Below are positions 1 through 5,910 of a stretch of DNA of 7,636 nt, piece after piece. The stretch's first letter is position 1. Every line of letters starts with the position of its first letter. The notes below the pieces were generated by a model. It was given only the letters and a program-made list of their open reading frames with translations. It was not told the origin of the DNA and did not search any database. A program made the translations under genes and the position numbers. The DNA is from Intestinimonas sp052065695 (lineage in GTDB: Bacteria > Bacillota > Clostridia > Oscillospirales > Oscillospiraceae), in assembly GCF_052065695.1 (NCBI RefSeq), contig NZ_JBQHTM010000082.1, positions 1 to 7,636 of the forward strand, read 5' to 3'.

Positions 1-53
1 CTGATCTTTTCCCTGCGGGCATTTTCTTCCGGTGTGCGTTTCTTTCTTGCCAT
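1..53 (-). CDS. N-terminus of a basic protein, probable transposase (partial)
   Basis: The first 17 codons of a leftward gene are visible: MARKKRTPEENARREKI, a strongly basic and charged start. ATG is at 53-51, preceded by TGGAGG (minus, 66-61) with a 7-base spacer. A promoter lies directly upstream. Basic openings of this kind are familiar from IS256-type transposases of Clostridia, which bind DNA through the N-terminal part, but 17 residues cannot prove a family. The rest of the gene lies beyond position 1. Its surroundings (terminal AT-rich segment, RBS-masking hairpin) support a transposase more than a host gene. Confidence 0.55.
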   Translation of the reverse strand, partial: MARKKRTPEENARREKI

Positions 54-57
54 AATA

Positions 58-102
58 AAACCTCCACTGTGGTGCTTCTATTATACACCACCTTGGAGGT
101 TT
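58..102 (-). promoter_or_regulatory. Hairpin masking the transposase ribosome site in read-through transcripts
   Basis: Arms 58-74 and 86-102 are complementary over 17 bases with two mismatches, around an 11-base loop. On the minus strand the downstream arm contains the TGGAGG ribosome site. RNA started at the element's own promoter (start near 73-74) would lack the upstream arm, so it cannot fold. RNA entering from outside would carry both arms and hide the ribosome site. This is the known protection of transposase genes against impinging transcription, seen in other IS families. Here it is inferred from geometry. Confidence 0.55.
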
Positions 103-108
103 ACACAA
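80..108 (-). promoter_or_regulatory. Sigma-A promoter of the partial transposase gene
   Basis: On the minus strand there is TTGTGT (108-103), a 17-base spacer, then TATAAT (85-80). The start point would be near 73-74, about 20 bases before the ATG. The -10 sits in the loop of the hairpin at 58-102. Confidence 0.6.
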
Positions 109-125
109 AATATGGGATGGTCTCC

Positions 126-140
126 GACAATACGGTTGTG
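126..140 (+). promoter_or_regulatory. Orphan copy of the GACA...TGT(C/G) dyad motif
   Basis: CGACAATACGGTTGTG (125-140) closely matches the motif upstream of four genes in this window (for example CGACATACGGTTGTC at 6419-6433). It lies 26 bases beyond the stop codon of the ADP-ribosylglycohydrolase gene and directly beside the presumed insertion-sequence end. No good extended -10 lies 22 bases away on either side, so its partner promoter may have been lost. Confidence 0.4.
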
Positions 141-165
141 ATTTCTTGATGGGATCGGTGTGTAC

Positions 166-1236
166 TTACAAGTTACTATTTTTACCAGGTGATTTCTCCA
201 GCTGCGTATTGCGATAGAGTTGGTCAGCAAACTCCAGAATGGTTTCTTTTAACTCCAATGATTGCAGGTACTGATTGGGCAACTGCTTCAGTCCAAGGGA
301 GGCTCCCAGCAAATTTCCTGTCACTGCACCGGTGGAATCGCTATCTCCGTTGTGGTTGACCGCTGCACAGAGTGCTTTTCCGAAGTTGTACCGATAGCGG
401 ATGGCGCAGTAGACCGCAATGGCCAGCGTTTCTTCTGCCACCCAACCCTCACCCAAAGAAGCTATGGCGATTGTATCGTCAATTTTTTCGTTTGCAAGCA
501 AAATTGCCCGCTCTACCAGTTCCTCCAACACTGCATATTCTTGTGGCGCAAAGGAAAATTTCTTTTTTGCCCACACCAGTCCACTACGAATTGTCTCGAC
601 CAGCTCTGTTTTTTCGCCATGAGATAGCCTCGAAATGCACCAGGCTAAAATTCCCGCCGGAAGATACCCCAGAACATGACCATGCGTTTGTGCGGCAACA
701 GTTGCAGCCAGTGTTCCGGCTGTATCAGGCTTGGCAAAGAAAAGACCAATGGGTGCCACACGCATCACTCCGCCACAACCCTTGCTTTGATTGATGGCGT
801 TAGTAATAGAACCAACCCGCCCGGATTCAAGGGCATCCAGGCAGGTGTTACCCGGTGCCCGTCTTTGGTACAGTTCCGGCAAAGAAAGAAGCTGGGATGT
901 GTGAATCTTATTTGGTGAAAATGGTTTCGTTTGGGTAATCAACCAGTCCTGATAACTGGCGGAAATACACGATGGGCAGGATAAAATAGGGTCACTCTGC
1001 TGGCATGTACGCAGTAAACCCTCGGCAGTGAACAGTGTCATTTGGGTGTCGTCGGAAATCAATGCCATCCCATCTGTACATTCATAATCTCGAATACCAT
1101 CTGCGCCATAGCGTGCCCGGATTTCCTCCAACGTCAGAAATTCCACCGTATAGCCAAGCGCATCCCCAGCAGCCCCTCCTACGAGACAGCCTCGATACCG
1201 ATCCCGCATACTTTTTTCATAGATAAATATCTGCAT
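166..1236 (-). CDS. ADP-ribosylglycohydrolase (DraG/ARH family)
   Basis: This 356-aa cytoplasmic enzyme is predicted to remove ADP-ribose from modified proteins or small molecules, using a two-metal (Mg) centre. The family's signatures are all present: GCLVGGAAGDALG at residues 16-28, SDDTQMT at 61-67 (metal-binding S-D-D), GCGGVMRVAPIGL at 153-165, and NHNGDSDSTGA at 294-304 (D298, D300 and the following S/T complete the metal site). The length is slightly above the usual 300-340. The ATG at 1236 has AAAGGAAGG (1253-1245) 8 bases before it; the in-frame M10 lacks a good site. It is last of three leftward genes and starts 41 bases after the FliG-C-like gene, so the two are probably co-transcribed. 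No terminator is evident behind it. The substrate cannot be told from sequence; reversal of toxin-type or regulatory ADP-ribosylation is plausible. Confidence 0.93.
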   Translation of the reverse strand: MQIFIYEKSMRDRYRGCLVGGAAGDALGYTVEFLTLEEIRARYGADGIRDYECTDGMALISDDTQMTLFTAEGLLRTCQQSDPILSCPSCISASYQDWLITQTKPFSPNKIHTSQLLSLPELYQRRAPGNTCLDALESGRVGSITNAINQSKGCGGVMRVAPIGLFFAKPDTAGTLAATVAAQTHGHVLGYLPAGILAWCISRLSHGEKTELVETIRSGLVWAKKKFSFAPQEYAVLEELVERAILLANEKIDDTIAIASLGEGWVAEETLAIAVYCAIRYRYNFGKALCAAVNHNGDSDSTGAVTGNLLGASLGLKQLPNQYLQSLELKETILEFADQLYRNTQLEKSPGKNSNL

Positions 1237-1256
1237 TGATCAGACCTTCCTTTCGT

Positions 1257-1268
1257 ATGTCCGGACAT
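1257..1268. repeat. Perfect 12-bp palindrome between two co-oriented genes
   Basis: ATGTCCGGACAT lies between the end of the 111-aa gene and the ribosome site of the ADP-ribosylglycohydrolase gene. Its minus-strand GGACATACG part resembles half of the GACATAC dyad found elsewhere in the window. It could be an operator or chance. Confidence 0.3.
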
Positions 1269-1277
1269 GATACCATC

Positions 1278-1613
1278 CTATACTGGCGTAATCCATCCCC
1301 GTTCTATAAGCACCTGTTTGCGCTGCTGCAAAATGGTTCTTTGTGCCATCTCTATATCCTTTGTGTTAGCAGAACCGGAAAATTGGCTGCACATCGCTTG
1401 GAGTGTCTGTACTCGCTCCGGTGTCACCAGCTGTAAAATGCGTTCTTTTACAGCTGAGCTTGCCCCTGTTAACGCCAAAGCCAGTGTTTCATCTTGGATT
1501 TGAGAAAACAGTATTGCGGCATATGGTTTTGAAAATCCTGCCAGCTGGTCAAATTGAGGAACATGGGAAACAGCCCGCTCGTTCCCTAAAGAAATTTGAT
1601 GATTGCAGCACAT
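1278..1613 (-). CDS. Small protein resembling the FliG C-terminal domain
   Basis: This 111-aa protein is nearly all one domain. Residues 44-60 (LALALTGASSAVKERIL) and 85-95 (KDIEMAQRTIL) match, in order and spacing, two conserved segments of the flagellar switch protein FliG C-terminal domain (the LALALK.AS..vkekI and l.DVEeAQ..I segments). The acidic pair of FliG's torque helix, which faces the stator, is not conserved (QAM at 72-74), and no flagellar gene is nearby, so a motor role is unlikely. The ATG at 1613 is chosen because AGGAGG lies 10 bases upstream (1629-1624); the longer in-frame start at 1667 lies upstream of this ribosome site. It sits between a terminator-like hairpin and the ADP-ribosylglycohydrolase gene and is probably co-transcribed with the latter. 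The FliG-like fold is a by-eye call; the function is unknown. Confidence 0.75.
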   Translation of the reverse strand: MCCNHQISLGNERAVSHVPQFDQLAGFSKPYAAILFSQIQDETLALALTGASSAVKERILQLVTPERVQTLQAMCSQFSGSANTKDIEMAQRTILQQRKQVLIERGWITPV

Positions 1614-1675
1614 AAAAAGAATACCTCCTCTGAAAGTGCAGCCTATGACAAGCTCAGAACTCCGCATTACACGAT

Positions 1676-1707
1676 AAAAGCAAAAGGTGGGATGAAGCCA
1701 TCCCGCC
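1676..1707 (-). terminator. Hairpin with T-rich tail behind the 142-aa gene
   Basis: On the minus strand GGGATG-GCTT-CATCCC, extended by GG/CC after one mismatch, is followed by TTTTGCTTTT (1685-1676). It starts 5 bases after the TAA of the 142-aa gene. It should end or thin transcription before the two downstream genes, which would then depend on read-through or their own unseen promoter. Confidence 0.6.
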
Positions 1708-1711
1708 TTGA

Positions 1712-2140
1712 TTACCCTTTGCGAATCAGAGCGTGATCCAAAATCTGATAGGGCATACTGCCGACCTCGGAAAAATCGTGGCTGACATCATAGGCGTAAC
1801 CGGTAGCCCACTGTTCGCCCATTTGTGCTCTTTCGTCCTCCCACTCCTCTGGATAGTCCATATCTACAGCCAACATGGTTACAAGCAGTCCCCAAACTGT
1901 TTCATTGCAGACAGCGTAGTAGACATGAGCGTGGTATTCCGCTTCGATTTTCTCAACGGCACGGCTTACCTTTGCCTCCTGACTGATTTCGTAATGCAGT
2001 ACTGCGTTGTCTGCCACTTTGCGAGCAAAGTATCGTTTTCCGGTTTTGTAGCCTTCCACAACGGCTGGATCAAGTCCCTGACCGTGTAAAAGCTCCAATC
2101 GGCACATAGCCTCGTTTCTGATTTTATCGTTGTAATCCAT
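1712..2140 (-). CDS. Hypothetical protein, 142 aa
   Basis: I do not assign a function. The protein opens MDYNDKIRNEAMCRLELLHGQGL and is acidic and mostly soluble-looking, with aromatic-rich stretches (HAHVYYAVCNETVWGLL near 85-105) and an ending, HDFSEVGSMPYQILDHALIRKG, that looks structured. The opening 'I..EA..RL.LLH..GL....V..Y' is reminiscent of uncharacterised small proteins common in gut Clostridia. No signal peptide, membrane segment or catalytic motif stands out. ATG 2140 is preceded by AAAGGAG with a 6-base spacer, so the longer frame to 2263 is not used. The gene has a dyad plus extended -10 promoter (2192-2233), is divergent from the 248-aa gene, and is followed by a terminator-like hairpin. 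Confidence 0.8.
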   Translation of the reverse strand: MDYNDKIRNEAMCRLELLHGQGLDPAVVEGYKTGKRYFARKVADNAVLHYEISQEAKVSRAVEKIEAEYHAHVYYAVCNETVWGLLVTMLAVDMDYPEEWEDERAQMGEQWATGYAYDVSHDFSEVGSMPYQILDHALIRKG

Positions 2141-2191
2141 AAAAAACTCCTTTCCGTTACTCATACGGTTCACTGATGGTTGGCTATAGTC

Positions 2192-2233
2192 AGTATAGCA
2201 TCCGAATATCTGGAATAACGACAATAGTTTGTC
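2192..2233 (-). promoter_or_regulatory. Dyad-controlled promoter of the 142-aa gene
   Basis: On the minus strand GACAAACTATTGTC (2233-2220) is followed, after 22 bases, by TATACT (2197-2192) preceded by TGC, an extended -10. No good -35 is present. The dyad centre falls near -42 relative to the predicted start. Arms GACAA and TTGTC are perfectly complementary. Confidence 0.6.
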
Positions 2234-2293
2234 ATGGTAATTTGCACGACTTCTGCGATGCAAATAGTCTGGGGTGCTTATGAATATTAAAAC

Positions 2294-2336
2294 GACATAC
2301 TGTTGTCTTTATTGTTGATTGTATATATGCTACGAT
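2294..2336 (+). promoter_or_regulatory. Dyad-controlled promoter of the 248-aa / winged-helix unit
   Basis: GACATACTGTTGTC (2294-2307) is followed after 23 bases by TACGAT (2331-2336) preceded by TGC (2328-2330). The sequence just after the dyad (TTGTCTTTATTGTTGA) also resembles that of the 6503 gene (TTGTCTGTTTGTTAAA), so the two promoters look related by descent. An alternative reading is TTGTCT (2303-2308) with a 17-base spacer to TATGCT (2326-2331). Confidence 0.5.
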
Positions 2337-2373
2337 ACAGTCAAACACATTCGTTAGTGAAAAAAGGAGCGTT

Positions 2374-3120
2374 ATGGTTATGCAAATTACACTGGATGCA
2401 GGGTATTTATCATCACGGCTGTTATGCAGTCAGGAAGCGAAGCTGGAGTGTATGGAAACCGTCAAACAGTTATGGACACTCAACCAACTCGTCCGTAAAG
2501 AGGGGGTGATGGCTATGAGTGAGTTTGCAGATGTGGTGGATGACTCGTTCCTGAGTGCTGCAATGCACACCGCAACAGCCCATACAGAACACCTGGAAAG
2601 TATACTGTATGCCAGCCTGATTTCAGGTGATTATTACGGAAAAGACTTTTTGAAAAATCTTCTGATTGTATGTGGACTGCCTGCACTTTGTGAGGGGATT
2701 TCTTCCAAGGAATTGATTGCACAACTGCAAGGGTGGTTTGGTATGGACTTCCTTCCATTCTATCACAGTGAAATAGAGCAATTTTATATCAGGATGGCAA
2801 AACCTCAAAAACGAGAACAGTCCCTGATTTTGGAGTTTGATGCCTTTCTGACACTCCCGCAGGCCAGTTTTGATGTCGTGTGTAATGCACTGGTATTGGG
2901 CGAAGGGATGGATTTACACGACCTGGCCCTTGCACTCAAAGGTGGTGGGGATGCTGTTTGCCAGCGATTTTACAAAAACCTTACTGGATATGGTCAAGCG
3001 GTACTGCAAGCCCACGGACAGTTCATGGAATATCCACGAAAAATAGATATAGAGACAGCACAAAGAAAAATCATCAGCGGGACACAGCATATCTGCCAGG
3101 AGGTTGAGAGAAATGAGTAA
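2374..3120 (+). CDS. Protein with FliG-C-like C-terminal domain and weakly MotA-like N-terminal part
   Basis: The 248-aa protein ends in a domain like FliG C-terminal: DLALALKG at residues 183-190 and IDIETAQRKII at 224-234. The same two landmarks occur, similarly spaced, in the 111-aa protein on the other strand. Upstream, residues 38-60 (with RKEGVMAM at 41-48 and DDSFL at 56-60) recall the cytoplasmic segment of stator protein MotA (R.EG...LE...dDpFL), but no membrane helices are present, so this is only suggestive. AAAGGAG (2363-2369) precedes two close starts: ATG 2374 (4-base gap) and ATG 2380 (10-base gap). The first is given here, but the second is equally good. Expression is probably set by the dyad promoter at 2294-2336. 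Its last codons overlap the next gene by 8 bases. Function is unknown; a flagellar role is unlikely given the context. Confidence 0.8.
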   Translation: MVMQITLDAGYLSSRLLCSQEAKLECMETVKQLWTLNQLVRKEGVMAMSEFADVVDDSFLSAAMHTATAHTEHLESILYASLISGDYYGKDFLKNLLIVCGLPALCEGISSKELIAQLQGWFGMDFLPFYHSEIEQFYIRMAKPQKREQSLILEFDAFLTLPQASFDVVCNALVLGEGMDLHDLALALKGGGDAVCQRFYKNLTGYGQAVLQAHGQFMEYPRKIDIETAQRKIISGTQHICQEVERNE

Positions 3121-3631
3121 ACGTAGCATTTCAAAGGTGAGTCGGATTCTTTCTGTCTATTACTTACTGCTTCAATGCGAAGAAGTGTCCTGGCAGGAGT
3201 TTGCCCCCCTGTCTCACTGTAAAAAGACTATACAGCGAGACATTGCACTGATTTGTCAAGCAGGTGCGGTCAGTGTTCGCTTTGATCGAGTTAGAAAAGC
3301 CTATGTGATGGAGGATAAGACATTGAAGGCGCCTGTATGTGTGGAAAACAAGGCACAGGCAAGGCAGATTCAAAAATTGCACCGTTTGCTTCGTGCACTA
3401 CAGGAAATGCCAGAGGAGGATTGCGACCTCTGGTATCGAAGTGCCTTCCCTAAAGTGTCCAACCGCACTATGCAGCGGGATTTTGCAGAGCTGAACAAGC
3501 TGGACTTTGAAATTCGCTATGAACGGGATCTTTTGGTGCTGGGGTATGACAGCGGGGAAGAGCACCCACCTGGACGGTATCTGTCAGACAGACCGGACTG
3601 CTTCTCGTTGAGTACCATGCAGGAACTATAA
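3113..3631 (+). CDS. Tandem winged-helix DNA-binding regulator (DeoR/WYL-type HTH, no WYL domain)
   Basis: This 172-aa protein carries two DeoR-like helix-turn-helix segments. One lies at about residues 10-65, with recognition helix KKTIQRDIALI (37-47). A second at about 86-148 contains NRTMQRDFAEL (117-127). The T(I/M)QRD signature is typical of N-terminal domains of DeoR and WYL regulators. Those proteins are usually 250-330 aa with a C-terminal ligand domain, which is absent; the C-terminus here is short and polar. ATG 3113 is chosen because AGGAGG (3098-3103) lies 9 bases upstream; the TTG at 3104 touches the ribosome site. It overlaps the 248-aa gene by 8 bases, so translation is probably coupled. 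It is the only DNA-binding regulator in the window, and therefore the candidate to bind the recurring dyad, including the one before its own unit. Confidence 0.82.
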   Translation: MSKRSISKVSRILSVYYLLLQCEEVSWQEFAPLSHCKKTIQRDIALICQAGAVSVRFDRVRKAYVMEDKTLKAPVCVENKAQARQIQKLHRLLRALQEMPEEDCDLWYRSAFPKVSNRTMQRDFAELNKLDFEIRYERDLLVLGYDSGEEHPPGRYLSDRPDCFSLSTMQEL

Positions 3632-3647
3632 TGACATTATTTTGGAT

Positions 3648-3699
3648 TTATAACATATCCCGGCAGAGCAATCTACACCTCTGCCGGGATATGTTATAA
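3648..3699. terminator. Perfect 21-bp bidirectional terminator hairpin
   Basis: Arms 3648-3668 and 3679-3699 are perfect complements around a 10-base loop, with a GC-rich core (CCCGGCAGAG) near the loop and AT-rich bases outside. A T-run follows on the plus side (3707-3712). It sits between the convergent winged-helix and beta-CASP genes and should stop both transcripts. Confidence 0.85.
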
Positions 3700-3737
3700 T
3701 CTTCTGTTTTTTAATCGCTCAGGGGAAGTTTCAAAAA

Positions 3738-5009
3738 TCAAAGCATATATCCAGTGTGTCCGTTCTGGATAGAAGGAACAATTTTTGCCTTCAACGCCTC
3801 GCTTATCGGCAATTTCTTTAACATTTCTGCATTTTCAGTGTGAATGGGGATAATTTGCTTTGTTGGATTGACTTCTGTGATAATATCAGCAATCAATTCT
3901 GCTGTGGCGTGACCACTGGTGTGCTTACAAACAGCGTGGTATTTGTGGCAAAATGCAGCCAGTTGGGGGTTATATGCTGAGCGTTTCGGGTCAAGATACC
4001 CCTCCCACATAGAGTAGAGCAGAACCGGGTTGCAATCCTGAAACTTTTTCAACCATACTTCATATCCCTCCCGCTCTTTTATAATACAAAGAAAACCAAA
4101 TTTCCGCATATAGTCTTCTTGTGTTCCGCGAAATCCATTTTTATTCAGCTCTTTACCAAACTGAATGGGCCACACAGTACTAAAGCGGTAAAAATCATCC
4201 TCCACACCCGCTGTTTCCGAAAAGGTCTTGAGCTGAGAAACAACATAGTGGTTAGCAAACATTTTTATTCTGTTTGCCTTTGCAGCATGATAAAAGCTGG
4301 CCAGTGTGTCCAGATTTGTGGAAGAGCAGAGCAGGAAAATGTGACGGCGTTTTTTGAAAAATATGGTAGCCCAGCTTTGAAGCTCTTGTTCGGTAAAAAT
4401 GCGTTCGTTCATTCGACTGAGCATAGTACCCTCGATGATAAGGGTGTCTATTTTTCTTTGTCCATTCTGACATATCCGCTTACGAATGGTAGTAAGCGGA
4501 TCTCCAGCTTTATTTTGCATGGAATGACCGTGTCCACGGAAATCTCCGGTATGCAAAATGGTTGTGTCGTCGGTTTCAATCAGGAACATGAATGCCTCAT
4601 AGGCGGAGTGGTCGACACGATATGGTGTGACCCGAATGTCGTGTGTGACAGTCACACTGACCCCATCCTGTAGTTCATGGAGTGTTTCTCCATGCAGAAG
4701 TGCCGCCATATTCTGATGATCCAGGGTTTGGTGAATATTCAACAGGATTTTCTTGGCGATACTGCCCAGATAGAGCGGGACATTGGGCAGAATGCGGTGC
4801 ATTCTGCCCACATGGTCGCCGTGATAATGGGTGAAGAACACTCCATCAAAACAGGGCGTTCCTCTGGAAAGTCCTTCAATCTCAATCGGCTCATGCTCAC
4901 TGCCTGGCAGATTTTCTCCAAAATCAATGGCAATTCTGCTGTGCGCTGTTTCGATGACAACCACGTTCCCGCCAATCTGGTCTGCGTGATAGGTAGTGAT
5001 TTTTGTCAT
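3738..5009 (-). CDS. Beta-CASP / metallo-beta-lactamase nuclease, RNase J-like
   Basis: This 423-aa protein is a predicted metal-dependent nuclease of the beta-CASP branch of the MBL fold (RNase J, CPSF-73, Artemis relatives). Visible metal-site motifs are HYHGDH at residues 61-66, H134, HTGD at 153-156, and E192 (IEGT). The C-terminal beta-CASP signatures are HTSGHA at 363-368 and PIHTE at 388-392, in the order and spacing of RNase J (HvSGHA...PvHGE). It is shorter than RNase J (about 550 aa) and lacks its C-terminal extension. ATG 5009 has GGGAG upstream with a short spacer. It overlaps the stop codon of the preceding nuclease gene in an ATGA arrangement, so translation is coupled. RNA is the likelier substrate from the family, but DNA cannot be excluded. 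The leftward unit ends at the 21-bp hairpin. Confidence 0.85.
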   Translation of the reverse strand: MTKITTYHADQIGGNVVVIETAHSRIAIDFGENLPGSEHEPIEIEGLSRGTPCFDGVFFTHYHGDHVGRMHRILPNVPLYLGSIAKKILLNIHQTLDHQNMAALLHGETLHELQDGVSVTVTHDIRVTPYRVDHSAYEAFMFLIETDDTTILHTGDFRGHGHSMQNKAGDPLTTIRKRICQNGQRKIDTLIIEGTMLSRMNERIFTEQELQSWATIFFKKRRHIFLLCSSTNLDTLASFYHAAKANRIKMFANHYVVSQLKTFSETAGVEDDFYRFSTVWPIQFGKELNKNGFRGTQEDYMRKFGFLCIIKEREGYEVWLKKFQDCNPVLLYSMWEGYLDPKRSAYNPQLAAFCHKYHAVCKHTSGHATAELIADIITEVNPTKQIIPIHTENAEMLKKLPISEALKAKIVPSIQNGHTGYML

Positions 5010-5824
5010 TCCGTGTCTCCCTGCGAATCTTGTGAAAAGAGTGGCACAAGAATATGGTTGTAACAAACAGATTCCTTCAGATCCTTCAGCACAGGGCAAT
5101 CAATATTCTTGATAATCCATTTAAATGTGATATCTTGAATATCTGCCGTATTAGCACCGGACGGGGAAATGTAGATGATTTTAATGTCCTTTTCCCAGTC
5201 CTCTGGATTTGTGTTCTGAAGGATACACGCAATGGTGTGGAGATATTTTTCAGTTCCATGAATATAGTTTTTCTTTTGATATGCGTGCGTGTCTTCCACA
5301 AGTCTATCTCGAACGACCTCTGTACAGACAGCTTTACGGTGTATGCTGTTTTTTGTCAGCTTCTTACTGAGATAGCTCTTCAAAATGGTATAGGGATGTT
5401 CCTTTTCTGGCATGTATTTGATCTTTAGGATTCTACAGAGTAGATGCAACAAGTCGGTGCCCTTTTTAGGGTTATCTTTATCAATCCACTTTCTATATGT
5501 TTCAATTTGCGCTGATTCAAGGCTTCCCTGCGTGGTTTTCAGTTCCACAAACAGTACATTTTCCTTCGTCATTACCACATAGTCTACCTTTTTTCCACGG
5601 TTGTTATCTTCTTGTATTTCATTTCCTTTTGCGTATCCGATGGACATCTCTTTTGTAATCAGCGTTGCTTTCTGTCCTGTTGCAGCCTCGATGATCGCCG
5701 GAATATACGGGGTCAGGAGCATATCAAGAATAACCTCTGCCTTGATGTTGGGTGTGTAAAAATCCTGAATTGTGTGTGCTACAACCAGATTTTCAAAAGC
5801 AGACAGTTCTTTCAGTTTGCCCAT
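5006..5824 (-). CDS. PD-(D/E)XK-type nuclease-like protein
   Basis: In this 272-aa protein, residues 25-110 match the PD-(D/E)XK core: E30 in the first helix (IKAEVILDMLL), D81 (KKVDYVV), then E94-L-K96 (LFVELKTTQGS) and Q106 in the following helix (ESAQIETY). In this superfamily these residues bind metal and cut DNA or RNA. The C-terminal 150 residues are not recognised and are rich in lysine. No helicase, methylase or target-recognition domain is present. ATG 5824 is preceded by AAAGGAG (5839-5833) at 8 bases; the GTG at 5842 lies upstream of that site and is rejected. It is the first gene of a two-gene unit with the beta-CASP protein, overlapping it by 4 bases, and has its own promoter at 5869-5897. 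A defence or RNA/DNA-processing role is plausible but inferred. Confidence 0.75.
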   Translation of the reverse strand: MGKLKELSAFENLVVAHTIQDFYTPNIKAEVILDMLLTPYIPAIIEAATGQKATLITKEMSIGYAKGNEIQEDNNRGKKVDYVVMTKENVLFVELKTTQGSLESAQIETYRKWIDKDNPKKGTDLLHLLCRILKIKYMPEKEHPYTILKSYLSKKLTKNSIHRKAVCTEVVRDRLVEDTHAYQKKNYIHGTEKYLHTIACILQNTNPEDWEKDIKIIYISPSGANTADIQDITFKWIIKNIDCPVLKDLKESVCYNHILVPLFSQDSQGDTE

Positions 5825-5868
5825 GCTATGAACTCCTTTCACTTCTCGCAGTAAGAATTTTCTATTTT

Positions 5869-5897
5869 ATTATACCGTTTTACTCGACAAGATACAA
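5869..5897 (-). promoter_or_regulatory. Sigma-A promoter of the nuclease pair
   Basis: On the minus strand there is TTGTAT (5897-5892), a 17-base spacer, and TATAAT (5874-5869), about 45 bases upstream of the ATG. This is a near-consensus constitutive-type promoter, unlike the dyad-associated ones in the window. The dyad at 5911-5925 lies just upstream but at the wrong distance (36 bases from this -10), so it belongs to the divergent gene. Confidence 0.7.
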
Positions 5898-5910
5898 GAA
5901 ATTTCACTAT

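Larger units (their letters stand above)
1..124 (-). mobile_element. End of an insertion sequence (possibly IS256-like), transposase reading out of the window
   Basis: Reading leftward, this stretch has the layout of an insertion-sequence end: a terminal AT-rich segment, a sigma-A promoter (80-108), a hairpin over the ribosome site (58-102), and the start of a basic protein (53-1). The segment around 101-124 (minus: GGAGACCATCCC, then ATATTTTGTGTAAACC) resembles, from memory, IS256-family terminal repeats of Firmicutes that contain TTTTGTGTAAAC. The outer boundary near 124 is inferred. Only one end is in the window, so the paired inverted repeat and target duplication cannot be checked. Another family is possible. 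Confidence 0.45.

Noticed and set aside
262..1226. Several plus-strand open frames of 63-140 codons opposite the ADP-ribosylglycohydrolase gene
   Set aside because: They are antisense shadows of a gene with clear family motifs and lack ribosome sites and recognisable products.
2162..2173. CATACGGTT before the 142-aa gene as another dyad copy
   Set aside because: It matches only part of the motif, lacks the GACA and TGTC ends, and lies inside the predicted leader.
1278..3120. A flagellar motor gene cluster
   Set aside because: Only FliG C-terminal-like domains are present, without the N-terminal and middle domains, the stator-facing acidic residues, or any other flagellar gene.
4119..4673. 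A 184-codon plus-strand open frame
   Set aside because: It lies wholly opposite the beta-CASP gene, whose catalytic motifs are intact; its product is low-quality and cysteine-rich.
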